Positions 7,606 to 17,649 of a stretch of 64,000 bases of DNA are shown here, piece by piece. Origin of the DNA: Alphaproteobacteria bacterium (lineage in GTDB: Bacteria; Pseudomonadota; Alphaproteobacteria; Micavibrionales; Micavibrionaceae); NCBI GenBank assembly GCA_028289285.1, contig JANQRF010000002.1, positions 1,266,860-1,330,859 on the forward strand, in the 5' to 3' direction. The translations under genes were made by a program, and so were the position numbers. The notes beneath the pieces are model-generated. The model ran no database searches, was not told the origin of the DNA, and saw only the letters and a program-made list of their open reading frames with translations. Position 1 is the first letter of the stretch. Each line of letters opens with the position of its first letter.

Positions 7606-8550
7606 ATGCTACAAAGAATCGATCCTGCCGTCGGCTCTATCACACAGGAAGACCGCATTGCCGCTTTTATGCGCAGTGCCTCTATTGAAATGACGCCTAA
7701 ATCTGTGCGCGAAAACAATGATACTTCAGATAAGGATGTGCCGCCAGGAACAAAAATTTACATCCCGCATATAGGTGATTTAAAAGGTCTTCAAAAAACG
7801 ATTGATGAGATTGTACCCCGTCTGAAGGAGGCAGGGTTTAATCCCGTGCCGCATATTGCCGCACGTAGATTAGCAGATGAAGGCCATCTCATGGATATTA
7901 CGATGCGTATGCAATATATGGGAGTAACTGAAATTCTTCCTATTGCAGGCGGTGTTCCTGACGGACAGGAAAAGCGCCTCAAATCATCCTGGGATGTTAT
8001 CGCGCTTGACCACTTGCAAAATTATGGTGTTCGCACAATAGGTTTGGCCGGACATCCGGATGGACACGCCAATATGAGCATGGATGAGCATTTCGAATTC
8101 CTGGACAAAAAAATTGATTATCTGCGTGACCAGGGAGTAGATCCTTATATTGTTACACAAATGAGTTTCCAGCCTGAAAACGTAAAACGCTATGCAGAAA
8201 AGGTCAGAGAGCTTTTTGAAGTTCCTGTCTCTATCGGAATGGCCGGCCCGTCCAGCTTGCGAGAAAAAATGGACTATGCAAAAAAATGCGATATGGGTGG
8301 ACCGCTCAAAATGATAGCTGACATGGGACCTGTAAAAGCGTTTCAGATAGCGGTTACCACAAGGCCGGATCACATGATTGACCGACTGGCAGAGGATTTT
8401 GATCCTACTGATGCCGCCCCTATATCTCCTCATTTTTTCACATTTGATGCGTTTACAAAAACGCTTGATTATATGAAAAGCCTCCAGGCAGGACAATTCA
8501 GGGTACAAAAAGGCCGGGTTTTCGGCTCTGAATTCGTGTTTGGCGCATAA
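7606..8550 (+). CDS. Methylenetetrahydrofolate-reductase-like protein
   Basis: Protein of 314 residues related to MetF, which reduces 5,10-methylene-THF to 5-methyl-THF for methionine synthesis. The TIM-barrel strand motifs are visible: the ILPIAGGVPDG strand and loop, TIGLAGHPDGHAN, and DPYIVTQMSFQPENVKRYAEK, which matches the conserved FxTQ segment of MTHFR. The N-terminal segment is not a close match to classical MetF. A strong Shine-Dalgarno (GAGGGG) precedes the ATG. It sits between ilvB and ilvN; the reason is not evident. Confidence 0.7.
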   Translation: MLQRIDPAVGSITQEDRIAAFMRSASIEMTPKSVRENNDTSDKDVPPGTKIYIPHIGDLKGLQKTIDEIVPRLKEAGFNPVPHIAARRLADEGHLMDITMRMQYMGVTEILPIAGGVPDGQEKRLKSSWDVIALDHLQNYGVRTIGLAGHPDGHANMSMDEHFEFLDKKIDYLRDQGVDPYIVTQMSFQPENVKRYAEKVRELFEVPVSIGMAGPSSLREKMDYAKKCDMGGPLKMIADMGPVKAFQIAVTTRPDHMIDRLAEDFDPTDAAPISPHFFTFDAFTKTLDYMKSLQAGQFRVQKGRVFGSEFVFGA

Positions 8551-8591
8551 TATCTCTTTTGATTTCAAAATATTTTTGTTAAACCCTTCAT

Positions 8592-9152
8592 ATGGCTAGA
8601 CAAAAAAGCAAAGAAGCAACCACAAGTGTCTACGGGGCAGGCCCGAAAGACCTGACAGTTGAGCAGCACACAATGACGATTATGGTCGATAATGAACCCG
8701 GTGTACTGGCCCGGGTGATCGGCCTGTTTTCCGGGCGCGGTTATAACATCGAAAGCCTGACAGTTGCTGAAACGGATCACGATAAAAATATTTCCCGTAT
8801 CACCATTGTAGCGAATGGCACGCCAGCTGTGATTGAACAGATTCAGCATCAACTGGAACGGCTAGTCCCTGTCCATAAAGTCGTTGATCTTACCGTTGAA
8901 GGGGCGCATGTCAGCCGCGAGCTTGGCCTGTTTAAAGTTGTCTCGACCGGAGATAAACGGATTGAAGCCTTGCGTATCGCTGAAATTTTTGGTGCCAAGG
9001 TTGTCGATTCAACGCTTGAGTCTTTTATTTTCGAACTCACAGGCAAGCCGGACAAAATTGACGCCTTCGTTGACCTCATGCGCCCGCTTGGCCTGGTGAA
9101 TGTCAGCCGCAGCGGATCTTGCGCCATGATGCGCGGTAAAGATGTTTTGTAA
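8592..9152 (+). CDS. ilvN: Acetolactate synthase small (regulatory) subunit
   Basis: Regulatory subunit that activates IlvB and confers valine feedback inhibition. The N-terminal ACT domain is clear (HTMTIMVDNEPGVLARVIGLFSGRGYNIESL), followed by the second ACT-like domain ending PLGLVNVSRSGSCAMMRG. Length (186 aa) fits the IlvH/IlvN long form. An N-terminal extension of about 25 residues rich in Lys, Thr and Ser precedes the ACT domain. It lies 41 bases after the MTHFR-like gene. Confidence 0.93.
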   Translation: MARQKSKEATTSVYGAGPKDLTVEQHTMTIMVDNEPGVLARVIGLFSGRGYNIESLTVAETDHDKNISRITIVANGTPAVIEQIQHQLERLVPVHKVVDLTVEGAHVSRELGLFKVVSTGDKRIEALRIAEIFGAKVVDSTLESFIFELTGKPDKIDAFVDLMRPLGLVNVSRSGSCAMMRGKDVL

Positions 9153-9168
9153 GATTAAGGAGAGAAAA

Positions 9169-9596
9169 ATGAAAAAGACCATCCTGACAACAATTTTATG
9201 CGCTGCCAGCGCTCTGCTTTTAACAGCCTGCATGACCGAAGAACAAGCCGATGCCAAAATGGCAAAAGGCTGTGCCGCTGGGATTGGCGCACTGATTGAT
9301 CCGGGCATTATCAAGGAAACGCGGGCCCAGCGCTTTGGCAATGAAATCTTACCTGAAGGCGTGCATCGGCGCATCACACTGGATATTGTCGAAGAAAATG
9401 GCTGGTCTGAAGAAGACAAAACGTATTCCTGTTTATTCTCTGAGCAATGGGGTCCGATGAAAAGTTCTCACAGCGCTGTACTTGTACAGATCGATTTAGG
9501 CGATCAAATTGTCGGTAAAAAAGACGGTACGCTTATTGGCGAGTTAGATCAGTTTATGAAGCTGACTGAAACCGTCGATGCAGCTATGACGCAATA

Positions 9597-9597
<1 letters not shown>
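9169..9597 (+). CDS. Putative lipoprotein
   Basis: Protein of 142 residues. The start at 9169 follows AAGGAGA with good spacing; upstream in-frame starts overlap ilvN and lack this. The N-terminus is a lipoprotein signal (KKTILTT, then LLLTAC with the lipobox Cys at residue 21). The mature part is acidic and of unknown fold. Its stop overlaps the start of the hydrolase gene (TAATG), so the two are co-translated. Confidence 0.7.
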
Positions 9598-11552
<1,955 letters not shown>

Positions 11553-11553
<1 letters not shown>

Positions 11554-12494
11554 TGCCGCAGGATAGCTCTAATATTTCTGAAAACGGCGCCTCTCAAGCG
11601 CCGTTTTTTGTGAATAAATCCGTTGTCGGAATCTTGCTTATGATTGTAGCAACAGCGCTCATCATCGCGATGAATGCCTTTGCCAAATCAATAAGTGATA
11701 TTTACGATCCGATTGAAACGGTTTTTATGCGCAACGGATTAGCGCTCATCTTGCTGACAGCATTTCTGCTTTCCACACGCAATTTTGATGCGTTTAAAAC
11801 AGGCCGCCCGCTCGGCCAGTTTGGCCGCGCTTTTGTCGGCACAGTGGGCCTTGCCTTTGTGTTTTGGGGTTATGCCCTGATGCCAATGGCAGATATGCAG
11901 GCGCTTCTTATGACCGGCGGAATCATGACCGTCATTCTTGCCCCCATCGTGCTTGGTGAAAAAGTCGGGCCATGGCGCTGGAGCGCTGTACTGATTGGAT
12001 TTATTGGTGCGCTGTGTATCATTCAGCCCGGTGGAGAGAGCTTTCTGGGCTGGCCTGCCCTTGTCGGGCTGACAGCCGCTTTTCTGGGTGCCAGCCTCGT
12101 CAGTATTTTTCTGCGCTCCCTCGGCCGTACCGAAAGCGCCTATACAACCGTTTTCTATTTCATGATGATCGGCACATTTTTAACGCTACCCTATATCCTG
12201 TGGAGCGGCTGGCAGTATGAAACAGGCACGCTGATAGGCATTCTGGGCACCGGAATTTGCGGAGGTGCCTCTTTACTTCTCAAAACACAAGCTTATCGTT
12301 ATGCAGAAGCTTCCCTGCTCTCCCCGGTGATTTATACAGGCATTGTCTGGGCGATTCTGTTTGGCTGGATTGGATTTGGTGATTGGCCAACAATGCCCGT
12401 CTGGATCGGCAGTGCATTGATTGTCGGGGCGAATATCGTCATTCTCTGGCGTGAACATCAAAAGGAAAAAGATGAACGAAAAGACACCGCATAA
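11553..12494 (+). CDS. EamA-family (DMT) transporter
   Basis: Ten-helix drug/metabolite transporter of about 313 residues with two EamA repeats (FAKSISDIYDPIETVFMRN and FLGASLVSIFLRSLGRTES). It is likely an inner-membrane exporter of metabolites, substrate unknown. The open frame begins with GTG overlapping the ilvC stop, but the ilvC terminator lies within its codons 10-19. A second in-frame GTG at 11610 starts directly after the U tract and would remove the unusual hydrophilic N-terminus. The true start is uncertain. It overlaps the next, paralogous transporter by 23 bp. Confidence 0.85.
11581..11609 (+). terminator. Intrinsic terminator after ilvC
   Basis: A perfect 10-bp stem, AAAACGGCGC (11581-11590) with GCGCCGTTTT (11598-11607), loop CTCTCAA, ends in six T. 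It is strong and lies 28 bases after the ilvC stop, but inside the first codons of the overlapping transporter frame. Confidence 0.85.
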
Positions 12495-13383
12495 AGACCA
12501 CCCGCTTTTCGGTATGGCCTGCGCGATCGGCGCCTTTTTTATGTTTGCTATCATGCAAACCTTTGCCAAGATTTTAAGCGAAACACATCATGTCGCCGAA
12601 ATCGCGTTCTACAGAAATGCTATAGCAGCTCTGCCGTTTTTGTTCATTATCTTCGCTCTAAAAAAACGTCATATAACGAAAATAAACAGCCGCCCTAAAA
12701 CAGTTGTCGCACGTGCAATCATCGGCACGATCAGCCTGATTGTAACCTTTGCAGCTTATGCGCATCTCCCCATGGCCGATGCAACAGCGTTTTTATTTAC
12801 ATCCTCTTTAATGATTCCAATTTTAGGTATTTTCTTTTTAAGCGAAAAAGTCGGGCTGTATCGCTGGGGAGCGATTATCATCGGCTTTATCGGTGTTCTG
12901 ATCATGTTAAAACCCAGCGGTGATGTGCATTATATCGGCGTGATGTTTGCACTTGGCGCAGCCTGCCTGCATGCCATTCTACATATAATTTTGAGGTCGC
13001 TCGGCAAAACCGAAAAACCTGAAACCGTGACCTTTTATTTTGTAACTATCGGGGCACTAACTGCTGCCATTCCGTTTCCATTTTTCTACACCCCTGTATC
13101 CATGGAAAACATACCGCTTTTGATCGGCGTAGGTCTGAGTGGTGTCATTGCGCAATTCCTTGTTTCAACTGCCTATAAAAACGCTGAAGCCACGATTGTG
13201 ACCGTCTTTAATTATAGCGGGATTATCTGGGCAACCCTGTTTGGCTGGATGATCTGGAATGACTGGCCGGCTCTGACCATCTGGATCGGCGGGACGATCG
13301 TGATTGCCTCCAACCTCTTTATTCTCTGGCGGGAAAGCCGCAAAGGCCTTGTCACAGGAGACCGTATCCGCGCGAAATTTTAA
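12472..13383 (+). CDS. EamA-family (DMT) transporter, paralogue
   Basis: Second ten-helix transporter of 303 residues, clearly related to the gene before it: compare FAKILSETHHVAEIAFYRN with the same region there, and the shared C-terminal pattern GxxxWAxLFGWMxWxDWP. I use ATG 12472, preceded by AAAAGGAAAAAG, and not the longer upstream frame. The tandem arrangement indicates a local duplication. The two proteins could work as separate exporters or as a pair; the sequence does not decide. Confidence 0.85.
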   Translation: MNEKTPHKDHPLFGMACAIGAFFMFAIMQTFAKILSETHHVAEIAFYRNAIAALPFLFIIFALKKRHITKINSRPKTVVARAIIGTISLIVTFAAYAHLPMADATAFLFTSSLMIPILGIFFLSEKVGLYRWGAIIIGFIGVLIMLKPSGDVHYIGVMFALGAACLHAILHIILRSLGKTEKPETVTFYFVTIGALTAAIPFPFFYTPVSMENIPLLIGVGLSGVIAQFLVSTAYKNAEATIVTVFNYSGIIWATLFGWMIWNDWPALTIWIGGTIVIASNLFILWRESRKGLVTGDRIRAKF

Positions 13384-13881
13384 TTACTGTAACTGCAGAC
13401 CGTGTTCGGTATAGATGCCAATACCAAGTTTCGTATGCCAGTCTTTCAGGAGTATCGTCCCGTTTGGATGTGATTTGGTCACACCATAGACCGTATCAAC
13501 GGTTGTCACCACGCGGCGTTTATCAAGCCCCGATAGGCGGTAAAAAGACGGCCCGACCACAAGCACCGGCACCCCCTCTTCGGTTTCCTGATCTTTGAGA
13601 ATATCGGCCTGGTAAAACCCGTTGACCAAACTTAAACCGCTGCGTGATTGTGTGATCCAGTCCTCGGCATACCAGCCATAACCTGCCCACTGCGTATTAT
13701 GCGGGTGTTTTGTATTCTCCAGATAAGGCTGGAACTTTGTATAGGATGTCCATTCCTCATGTCCGGGCGGCCAGGCCTGGAAAAACAAAAAGTCATTTTT
13801 GGGTTTGGCCTGCGCACCGGCAGATGCAGATAGTGTGATTACGAAAAAAGAGAGTAAAATCAATGCATTACGGCAAATCAT
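13384..13881 (-). CDS. Secreted hypothetical protein
   Basis: Protein of 165 residues with a signal peptide (NALILLSFFVITLSASAGAQA). The mature part is rich in aromatic residues (WAGYGWYAEDWITQ). No family recognised. It is convergent with the second transporter, with the two stop codons essentially adjacent. It is probably an exported, soluble periplasmic protein. Alone on its strand. Confidence 0.6.
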   Translation of the reverse strand: MICRNALILLSFFVITLSASAGAQAKPKNDFLFFQAWPPGHEEWTSYTKFQPYLENTKHPHNTQWAGYGWYAEDWITQSRSGLSLVNGFYQADILKDQETEEGVPVLVVGPSFYRLSGLDKRRVVTTVDTVYGVTKSHPNGTILLKDWHTKLGIGIYTEHGLQLQ

Positions 13882-13947
13882 GGGGATAACCTCAGAGTTT
13901 CAAGCGTTTTCAACGCCTTATTAATGTATATATGGTACACTATTTTT

Positions 13948-14349
13948 ATGATTGGTGCCATTTCTTCAGCCCTGTCCGGCTTAGTTGCTGCCTCTAAGAA
14001 GGTTGAGGTCAGCGCGGAGAATATTGCCAATCTCTCTACGGCAGGCGCCCTGGACCCGGCAGACGGCCCGGCGCCCTATGAAACACAGACGGTTATTCAA
14101 AAAACGAATGATGTTGGCGGCGTGCTCGCCGAGGCTATTCCAAAAGATCCGGGCTTTGTCGAAGCCTATGCGCCGGATTCCCCGTTCGCCAATGAAGACG
14201 GGCTAATTGGCGTGCCCAATACGGATCTGGCTGAAGAAGCTGTAAACCTCAAGATTGCAGAGCTTACCTATAAGGCGAATATTACAACGCTTAAAGCCGC
14301 TGAAGAGCTCAATGATGAGCTTCTCTCCCTCTTCGACGAAAAAGCTTAA
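13948..14349 (+). CDS. FlgC-like flagellar rod/hook family protein
   Basis: Protein of 133 residues. It has the N-terminal flagellar-rod helix pattern (AISSALSGLVAASKKVEVSAENIANLST) and the C-terminal rod domain (TDLAEEAVNLKIAELTYKANITTLKAAEEL), matching the short basal-body rod proteins FlgC/FlgB. The central DxDG-type region is shortened. I place the start at ATG 13948, directly before MIGAISS. No other flagellar gene is present in the window, so it is either an orphan or a divergent member. The start has no obvious ribosome site. Confidence 0.7.
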   Translation: MIGAISSALSGLVAASKKVEVSAENIANLSTAGALDPADGPAPYETQTVIQKTNDVGGVLAEAIPKDPGFVEAYAPDSPFANEDGLIGVPNTDLAEEAVNLKIAELTYKANITTLKAAEELNDELLSLFDEKA

Positions 14350-14406
14350 TTTTAAATCCTTGACTCATTGTAAGTTTTTTATTATGAATAATAAAAATAA
14401 TTATCT

Positions 14407-14739
14407 ATGAGTAAAAATATGGGACAATCGGTAACAGTTACAGGAGCTCAAACGCAATCAATTCAATATCTTGAAGGTCGTGGATTTAGCGGTAGTCTTG
14501 TAAAGAGAGTCAACGTTTATGGTGAACGAGACATCACAGACGCTTCGAGTTTTGTTTTTAACAGAAATATTGACCTTGCAAAAGCACAAGAGAAAGACCC
14601 AGATCTCCGCGGGATTTTTTATATGGCTCATCACCATAGCGGAGGGCTTTTGGATATTGCGAGATGCCGAAAGGATTTAATAGTTAAAGTTCACCCGAAC
14701 GGAGATATTACAGACGAATATAATTGTTACCTTGGTTAA
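14407..14739 (+). CDS. Hypothetical protein, 110 aa
   Basis: Soluble protein of 110 residues with no recognised domain. Visible features are a Thr/Gln-rich N-terminus, the motif FYMAHHHSGGLLDIARCRK in the middle and a DEYNCYLG end. It lies immediately outside the prophage left end (stop 53 bp before attL). It may be native to the chromosome or left by an earlier insertion at the tRNA site. Confidence 0.5.
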   Translation: MSKNMGQSVTVTGAQTQSIQYLEGRGFSGSLVKRVNVYGERDITDASSFVFNRNIDLAKAQEKDPDLRGIFYMAHHHSGGLLDIARCRKDLIVKVHPNGDITDEYNCYLG

Positions 14740-14792
14740 TAAAAATCGGTAATTCCGTACTCTACCAATAGACCAGCATAAAAAGACTTAGT

Positions 14793-14839
14793 ATTGGTTG
14801 CGGAGGCAGGATTTGAACCTGCGACCTTCAGGTTATGAG
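14793..14839. other. attL: partial tRNA-fMet duplicate
   Basis: 47 bp identical to 56921-56967, covering the tRNA from the anticodon to the 3' CCA. After 14839 the sequence diverges from the tRNA, so this copy is a fragment left on the far side of the integrated phage. Confidence 0.95.
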
Positions 14840-14942
14840 ATTGAAGGTTTATTTTCAATGCGTTTTAACCCACTGAAAAAAATGAATTTTTAAATTAGGC
14901 TTTTCTTTTTATTCGCCTAAAACAGCTCTTTTATTTTGAAAG

Positions 14943-14962
14943 TCCCTCACAAATCCCCTCAC
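14943..14962. repeat. Putative integrase arm-type sites (left end)
   Basis: TCCCTCAC (14943-14950) and CCCCTCAC (14955-14962) lie 104-123 bp inside attL. The same octamer pair in the same orientation occurs near attR (56847-56867). Paired short direct repeats flanking the core at both ends are typical of arm-binding sites of lambda-type integrases. Confidence 0.5.
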
Positions 14963-14975
14963 GCTTTTGGACAAT

Positions 14976-15003
14976 AAAAAACCCCCGGCCGATCGGCCGG
15001 GGG
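14976..15003 (-). terminator. Late operon terminator
   Basis: A 22-bp perfect palindrome (14982-15003, CCCCCGGCCGA and its complement) is followed, on the minus strand, by six T. It ends the roughly 23-kb leftward morphogenesis and lysis operon 40 bases after the last gene. Confidence 0.9.
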
Positions 15004-15042
15004 CATCACGTCGAACTGCTACTTCGTAATCTGTGCTGAGCG

Positions 15043-15351
15043 TTAAAACTTAAACGGGGTCTGCGGGTCCTCTGTCTGCGTCTTCACGCTCGAGAAATAA
15101 TCCTTGAGCTCTTTCTGGTTGACCTGGCACGCGCGCAGCGCACTCTCGACGGCCGCGCAGGCTTTGGCGACATCGCTTTCCATTATGACGGCCGGATCGG
15201 CCAGCGGCGCGATCTCCGGCGCGGGCGATTCAAACAAAGTCGCCGGCGGCTCAGTCACCTGATCCCTGTACACCGTACTCTCTGAACAATTCGCCAAAAG
15301 AATACTGAAGCACAGGACCGACAGGACGGTCATGATCTTTTGCAATCTCAT
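15043..15351 (-). CDS. Outer-membrane spanin lipoprotein (Rz1-like)
   Basis: o-spanin candidate of 102 residues. The ATG at 15351 gives a lipoprotein signal (QKIMTVLSVLCFSILLANC, lipobox Cys22). The segment after it is proline-rich (TEPPATLFESPAPEIAPLADP), as in Rz1. The first 101 bp are embedded out of frame in the 3' end of the i-spanin gene, the classical Rz/Rz1 arrangement. It would link the outer membrane to the i-spanin and fuse the membranes in the last step of lysis. The C-terminal half is longer than lambda Rz1. Confidence 0.75.
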   Translation of the reverse strand: MRLQKIMTVLSVLCFSILLANCSESTVYRDQVTEPPATLFESPAPEIAPLADPAVIMESDVAKACAAVESALRACQVNQKELKDYFSSVKTQTEDPQTPFKF

Positions 15352-15643
15352 CGATTTTTCTTTCTTGTTTTGCCAACTCGGCCACAAGCGCAGCGTGAGC
15401 TCGCCGTTGTTTATCTAGGGAAACCATGCCGGCCTGGTATTTGATGCGGCTCACGCGCAGCGTATTTTCCGCCTGCTCGAGATCACGCCGGGCGATCGCC
15501 AGCTCGTCACGTTTTGTGAGCCAGTCATTCACCGCCCAGCCGATTCCGGCGATCACCGCGACCAGTAAAATACCGCCGACAACGACCTTCCAGTTCTTTT
15601 TTACAAACCCGATCGCGATCGGGACTAAAGCGGGAATCGCCAT
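15251..15643 (-). CDS. Inner-membrane spanin (Rz-like)
   Basis: i-spanin candidate of 130 residues: one N-terminal membrane segment (VVVGGILLVAVIAGIGWAV), then a long charged helical region expected to be a periplasmic coiled coil (RDELAIARRDLEQAENTLRV onward). The start ATG has GAGAGGAAG upstream. The 3' end contains the start of the lipoprotein gene in another frame. Identification rests on topology, position and overlap, not on sequence identity with lambda Rz. Confidence 0.75.
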   Translation of the reverse strand: MAIPALVPIAIGFVKKNWKVVVGGILLVAVIAGIGWAVNDWLTKRDELAIARRDLEQAENTLRVSRIKYQAGMVSLDKQRRAHAALVAELAKQERKIDEIAKDHDRPVGPVLQYSFGELFREYGVQGSGD

Positions 15644-15662
15644 AGCTTCCTCTCATTTTCAC

Positions 15663-16331
15663 TCATCGCAGGCCTGATTTCCGGTCATCGATGCGCGCCC
15701 AGATCATCAACCCAATGCCGAGCAGGGCCAGGGCGAGAAACAAAAACTGCAAGGTTTCGGCATACATCGCCAGGGGCGCAACCTGGTCTCGCACTTCGCC
15801 AACAGCCTCGGCGGCCGTGGCAAGACCAACACCGCTTGCAGCCGCAGCGCCGCCCTGCATTGTCCGGGTCTTTAAAAGCGGCCGTGCCTGATCAAGAGCT
15901 TCAGCCGCATCGATCGGCGGGCGCGTATCAATATCATTGAAAAAGATATGCCGGTGCCCGTTTCGATGTCGGACCTCGTAAACCGGGCGATGCGCCTTTG
16001 ACCACTTCGGCGCGGGAACATACGTCGCATAATAATGCGTACTCTTATGCGTCATATCTACCAGACGGCCGGCGATCGCATCGGCGGCAATCTTTTTACA
16101 TTTTTCAAACCAGGCGCCAGACGCATCTAAAATGCGCTGCCGGTTCGGATCGTTATGATTCCAACAGGAAAATTGCCAGGGCTGCAAACAGACCTTCGAA
16201 ACGCTGTAGGGCCAGTTCGGATAGGCCACCCGGTTCATAATGACGCTTGCGATCGCCTGCGCGTCCTGCGTGTTACCGGATTCGGCTTCACCGAATAATG
16301 TCCGCGCCAAAATATCTATATCATCACTCAT
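15663..16331 (-). CDS. Endolysin: SleB-type cell wall hydrolase with C-terminal membrane segment
   Basis: Protein of 222 residues. The N-terminal about 130 residues match the SleB/Hydrolase_2 family of lytic peptidoglycan hydrolases (ARTLFGEAESG, AQAIASVIMNRV, VCLQPWQFSCWN). The C-terminus has a hydrophobic helix (LQFLFLALALLGIGLMIWA) followed by basic residues, so the enzyme appears tail-anchored in the inner membrane. I chose ATG 16331 because GGAGGT lies 7 bases upstream. The start overlaps the preceding gene by 4 bp. Two Cys flank the middle of the domain. Confidence 0.8.
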   Translation of the reverse strand: MSDDIDILARTLFGEAESGNTQDAQAIASVIMNRVAYPNWPYSVSKVCLQPWQFSCWNHNDPNRQRILDASGAWFEKCKKIAADAIAGRLVDMTHKSTHYYATYVPAPKWSKAHRPVYEVRHRNGHRHIFFNDIDTRPPIDAAEALDQARPLLKTRTMQGGAAAASGVGLATAAEAVGEVRDQVAPLAMYAETLQFLFLALALLGIGLMIWARIDDRKSGLR

Positions 16332-16657
16332 CCCGCACCTCCTATCTTGTAAATCACATAAATCGCTACCCCGATCACGCCGCCCGTTGTCAGCATCGGC
16401 GCAACAACCGCCCATAAAATTCTTTGAATCCAATCAACATCAGATTTCCGGCTGGCTGCGGATATTTCGATTTCTCTGAGCCGGCGGGAAAGATCGTGAC
16501 AATATTTTTGCAAGTCCTTATTTGACGTTAGAAGCGTTGAAACGCGCTCCTCTGTGCGTGCGAGGCTTTGAAGAGCTTTGCCGATACTCTCCAAACGATC
16601 TTCAACTTTGTTTTCAAAACGGTTCAGGCGCTCTATAATCGTATTTGCATGATCCAT
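16328..16657 (-). CDS. XhlA-like holin-associated membrane protein
   Basis: Protein of 109 residues: an amphipathic coiled-coil region (IIERLNRFENKVEDRLESIG; SLARTEERVSTLL) followed by a C-terminal membrane segment (ILWAVVAPMLTTGGVIGVAIYVIY). This layout matches the hemolysin XhlA family that accompanies phage holins and lysins. It overlaps the endolysin gene by 4 bp. It may be the holin itself or a helper. The start at 16657 removes an implausible Cys-rich upstream extension. Confidence 0.6.
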   Translation of the reverse strand: MDHANTIIERLNRFENKVEDRLESIGKALQSLARTEERVSTLLTSNKDLQKYCHDLSRRLREIEISAASRKSDVDWIQRILWAVVAPMLTTGGVIGVAIYVIYKIGGAG

Positions 16658-16667
16658 TATTCCCGCC

Positions 16668-17348
16668 TTACAAAAGAATGCTGACCCAGAACAGGCCCAT
16701 TGAGACCGCCTCAAAAATCTTCCAGGCGTACTTGCGATTGATCTTAGTAGCGATCCAGCAAACCGGGCCAGCCGCTAAGCCGGCAAGAATGGGCCAGAAA
16801 GATAAAGGTGGCGCGCCAAGAAACAAACCCCATTCCCCGAGCCGCAGGGACAGGCCTGCGATGCCCCAGAGAACCGGCCGGTCTTTCAAACCCTCGATCA
16901 TGCGATCGATATACTCAACTTCCTGTAATGGTTTATAAAGTTGATACTCTTGACTGATCTGCGGATAGGATTCGATCGTTTTGCCGGCCGGGATCAGGGC
17001 AAGACCTTTGCGATGCCCCATAATCGCTCCGATATAATCACCCCAGCCTGGCGCGGAGCCACGCAGCATCATAGCAAAGGCATATGCGAAGAGCGCCAGG
17101 GCCCCGCCGGTTAAAACATAAGCCGGATAACCGTCTTCAAAACCAACATATATGACCTCATGCGCAAGAACAGCGAAAACACCAAACATCAAAGCATTGA
17201 TAATTTTACCGTCAGTAAATTCATGTAAGAATCTTCCCAACCAGGCAGGCTTGATCTTTGCAAAAAACTCTTCTTTTTTGTGGCCAAAAATACCACCACG
17301 ATATAACCCGGCCGCACACCCGACCAGGAATGCAAGTAAATATTCCAA
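16668..17348 (-). CDS. Polytopic membrane protein of the lysis region
   Basis: Protein of 226 residues with about five membrane segments (LLAFLVGCAAGLY; ALMFGVFAVLAHEVIYV; YVLTGGALALFAYAFAMML; and two near the C-terminus). The soluble loop contains GWGDYIGAIMGHRKGLAL, a pattern seen in uncharacterised phage membrane proteins. It starts with TTG, preceded by a strong AAAGGAG at good spacing. Its place just before the XhlA-like and endolysin genes makes a holin or lysis-timing role possible, but it is larger than usual holins. Confidence 0.55.
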   Translation of the reverse strand: MEYLLAFLVGCAAGLYRGGIFGHKKEEFFAKIKPAWLGRFLHEFTDGKIINALMFGVFAVLAHEVIYVGFEDGYPAYVLTGGALALFAYAFAMMLRGSAPGWGDYIGAIMGHRKGLALIPAGKTIESYPQISQEYQLYKPLQEVEYIDRMIEGLKDRPVLWGIAGLSLRLGEWGLFLGAPPLSFWPILAGLAAGPVCWIATKINRKYAWKIFEAVSMGLFWVSILL

Positions 17349-17352
17349 GGGG

Positions 17353-17634
17353 CTACTCCTTTATCTTTTTAGAAGTTGGAAATTTTTGCTGGACGCTGTT
17401 TATCAAAGCATCAAGCGCATCGGAATCATCGCAAGGCTCAATCGCTTCGATGATATAGGATAGGCATTGCTGGATATCTCCATCCTGTAATGCTTTTTTA
17501 GCCTTGCCGCCAAAAAGCTTTGCCTTTTGACGGTTTTTATAAGAAACGGAAAGCTGTTTTCCAATCGGCGCAATCTTTGGTATTTCACGCGCGCGTGAAA
17601 CTTCATTCTCGCGATTTAAGTCATCATCGATCAT
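17353..17634 (-). CDS. Hypothetical phage protein, 93 aa
   Basis: Small basic-then-acidic protein; the start at ATG 17634 has GAGGGC upstream. The middle (SYKNRQKAKLFGGKAKKALQDGDIQQCLSYIIEAIE) resembles short tail-region helpers in predicted helicity, but I recognise no family. It lies between the tail fibre assembly-like gene and the lysis genes, 15 bp downstream of the former. Likely co-transcribed with the late operon. Confidence 0.5.
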   Translation of the reverse strand: MIDDDLNRENEVSRAREIPKIAPIGKQLSVSYKNRQKAKLFGGKAKKALQDGDIQQCLSYIIEAIEPCDDSDALDALINSVQQKFPTSKKIKE

Positions 17635-17649
17635 AACTGCCCTCAATGA

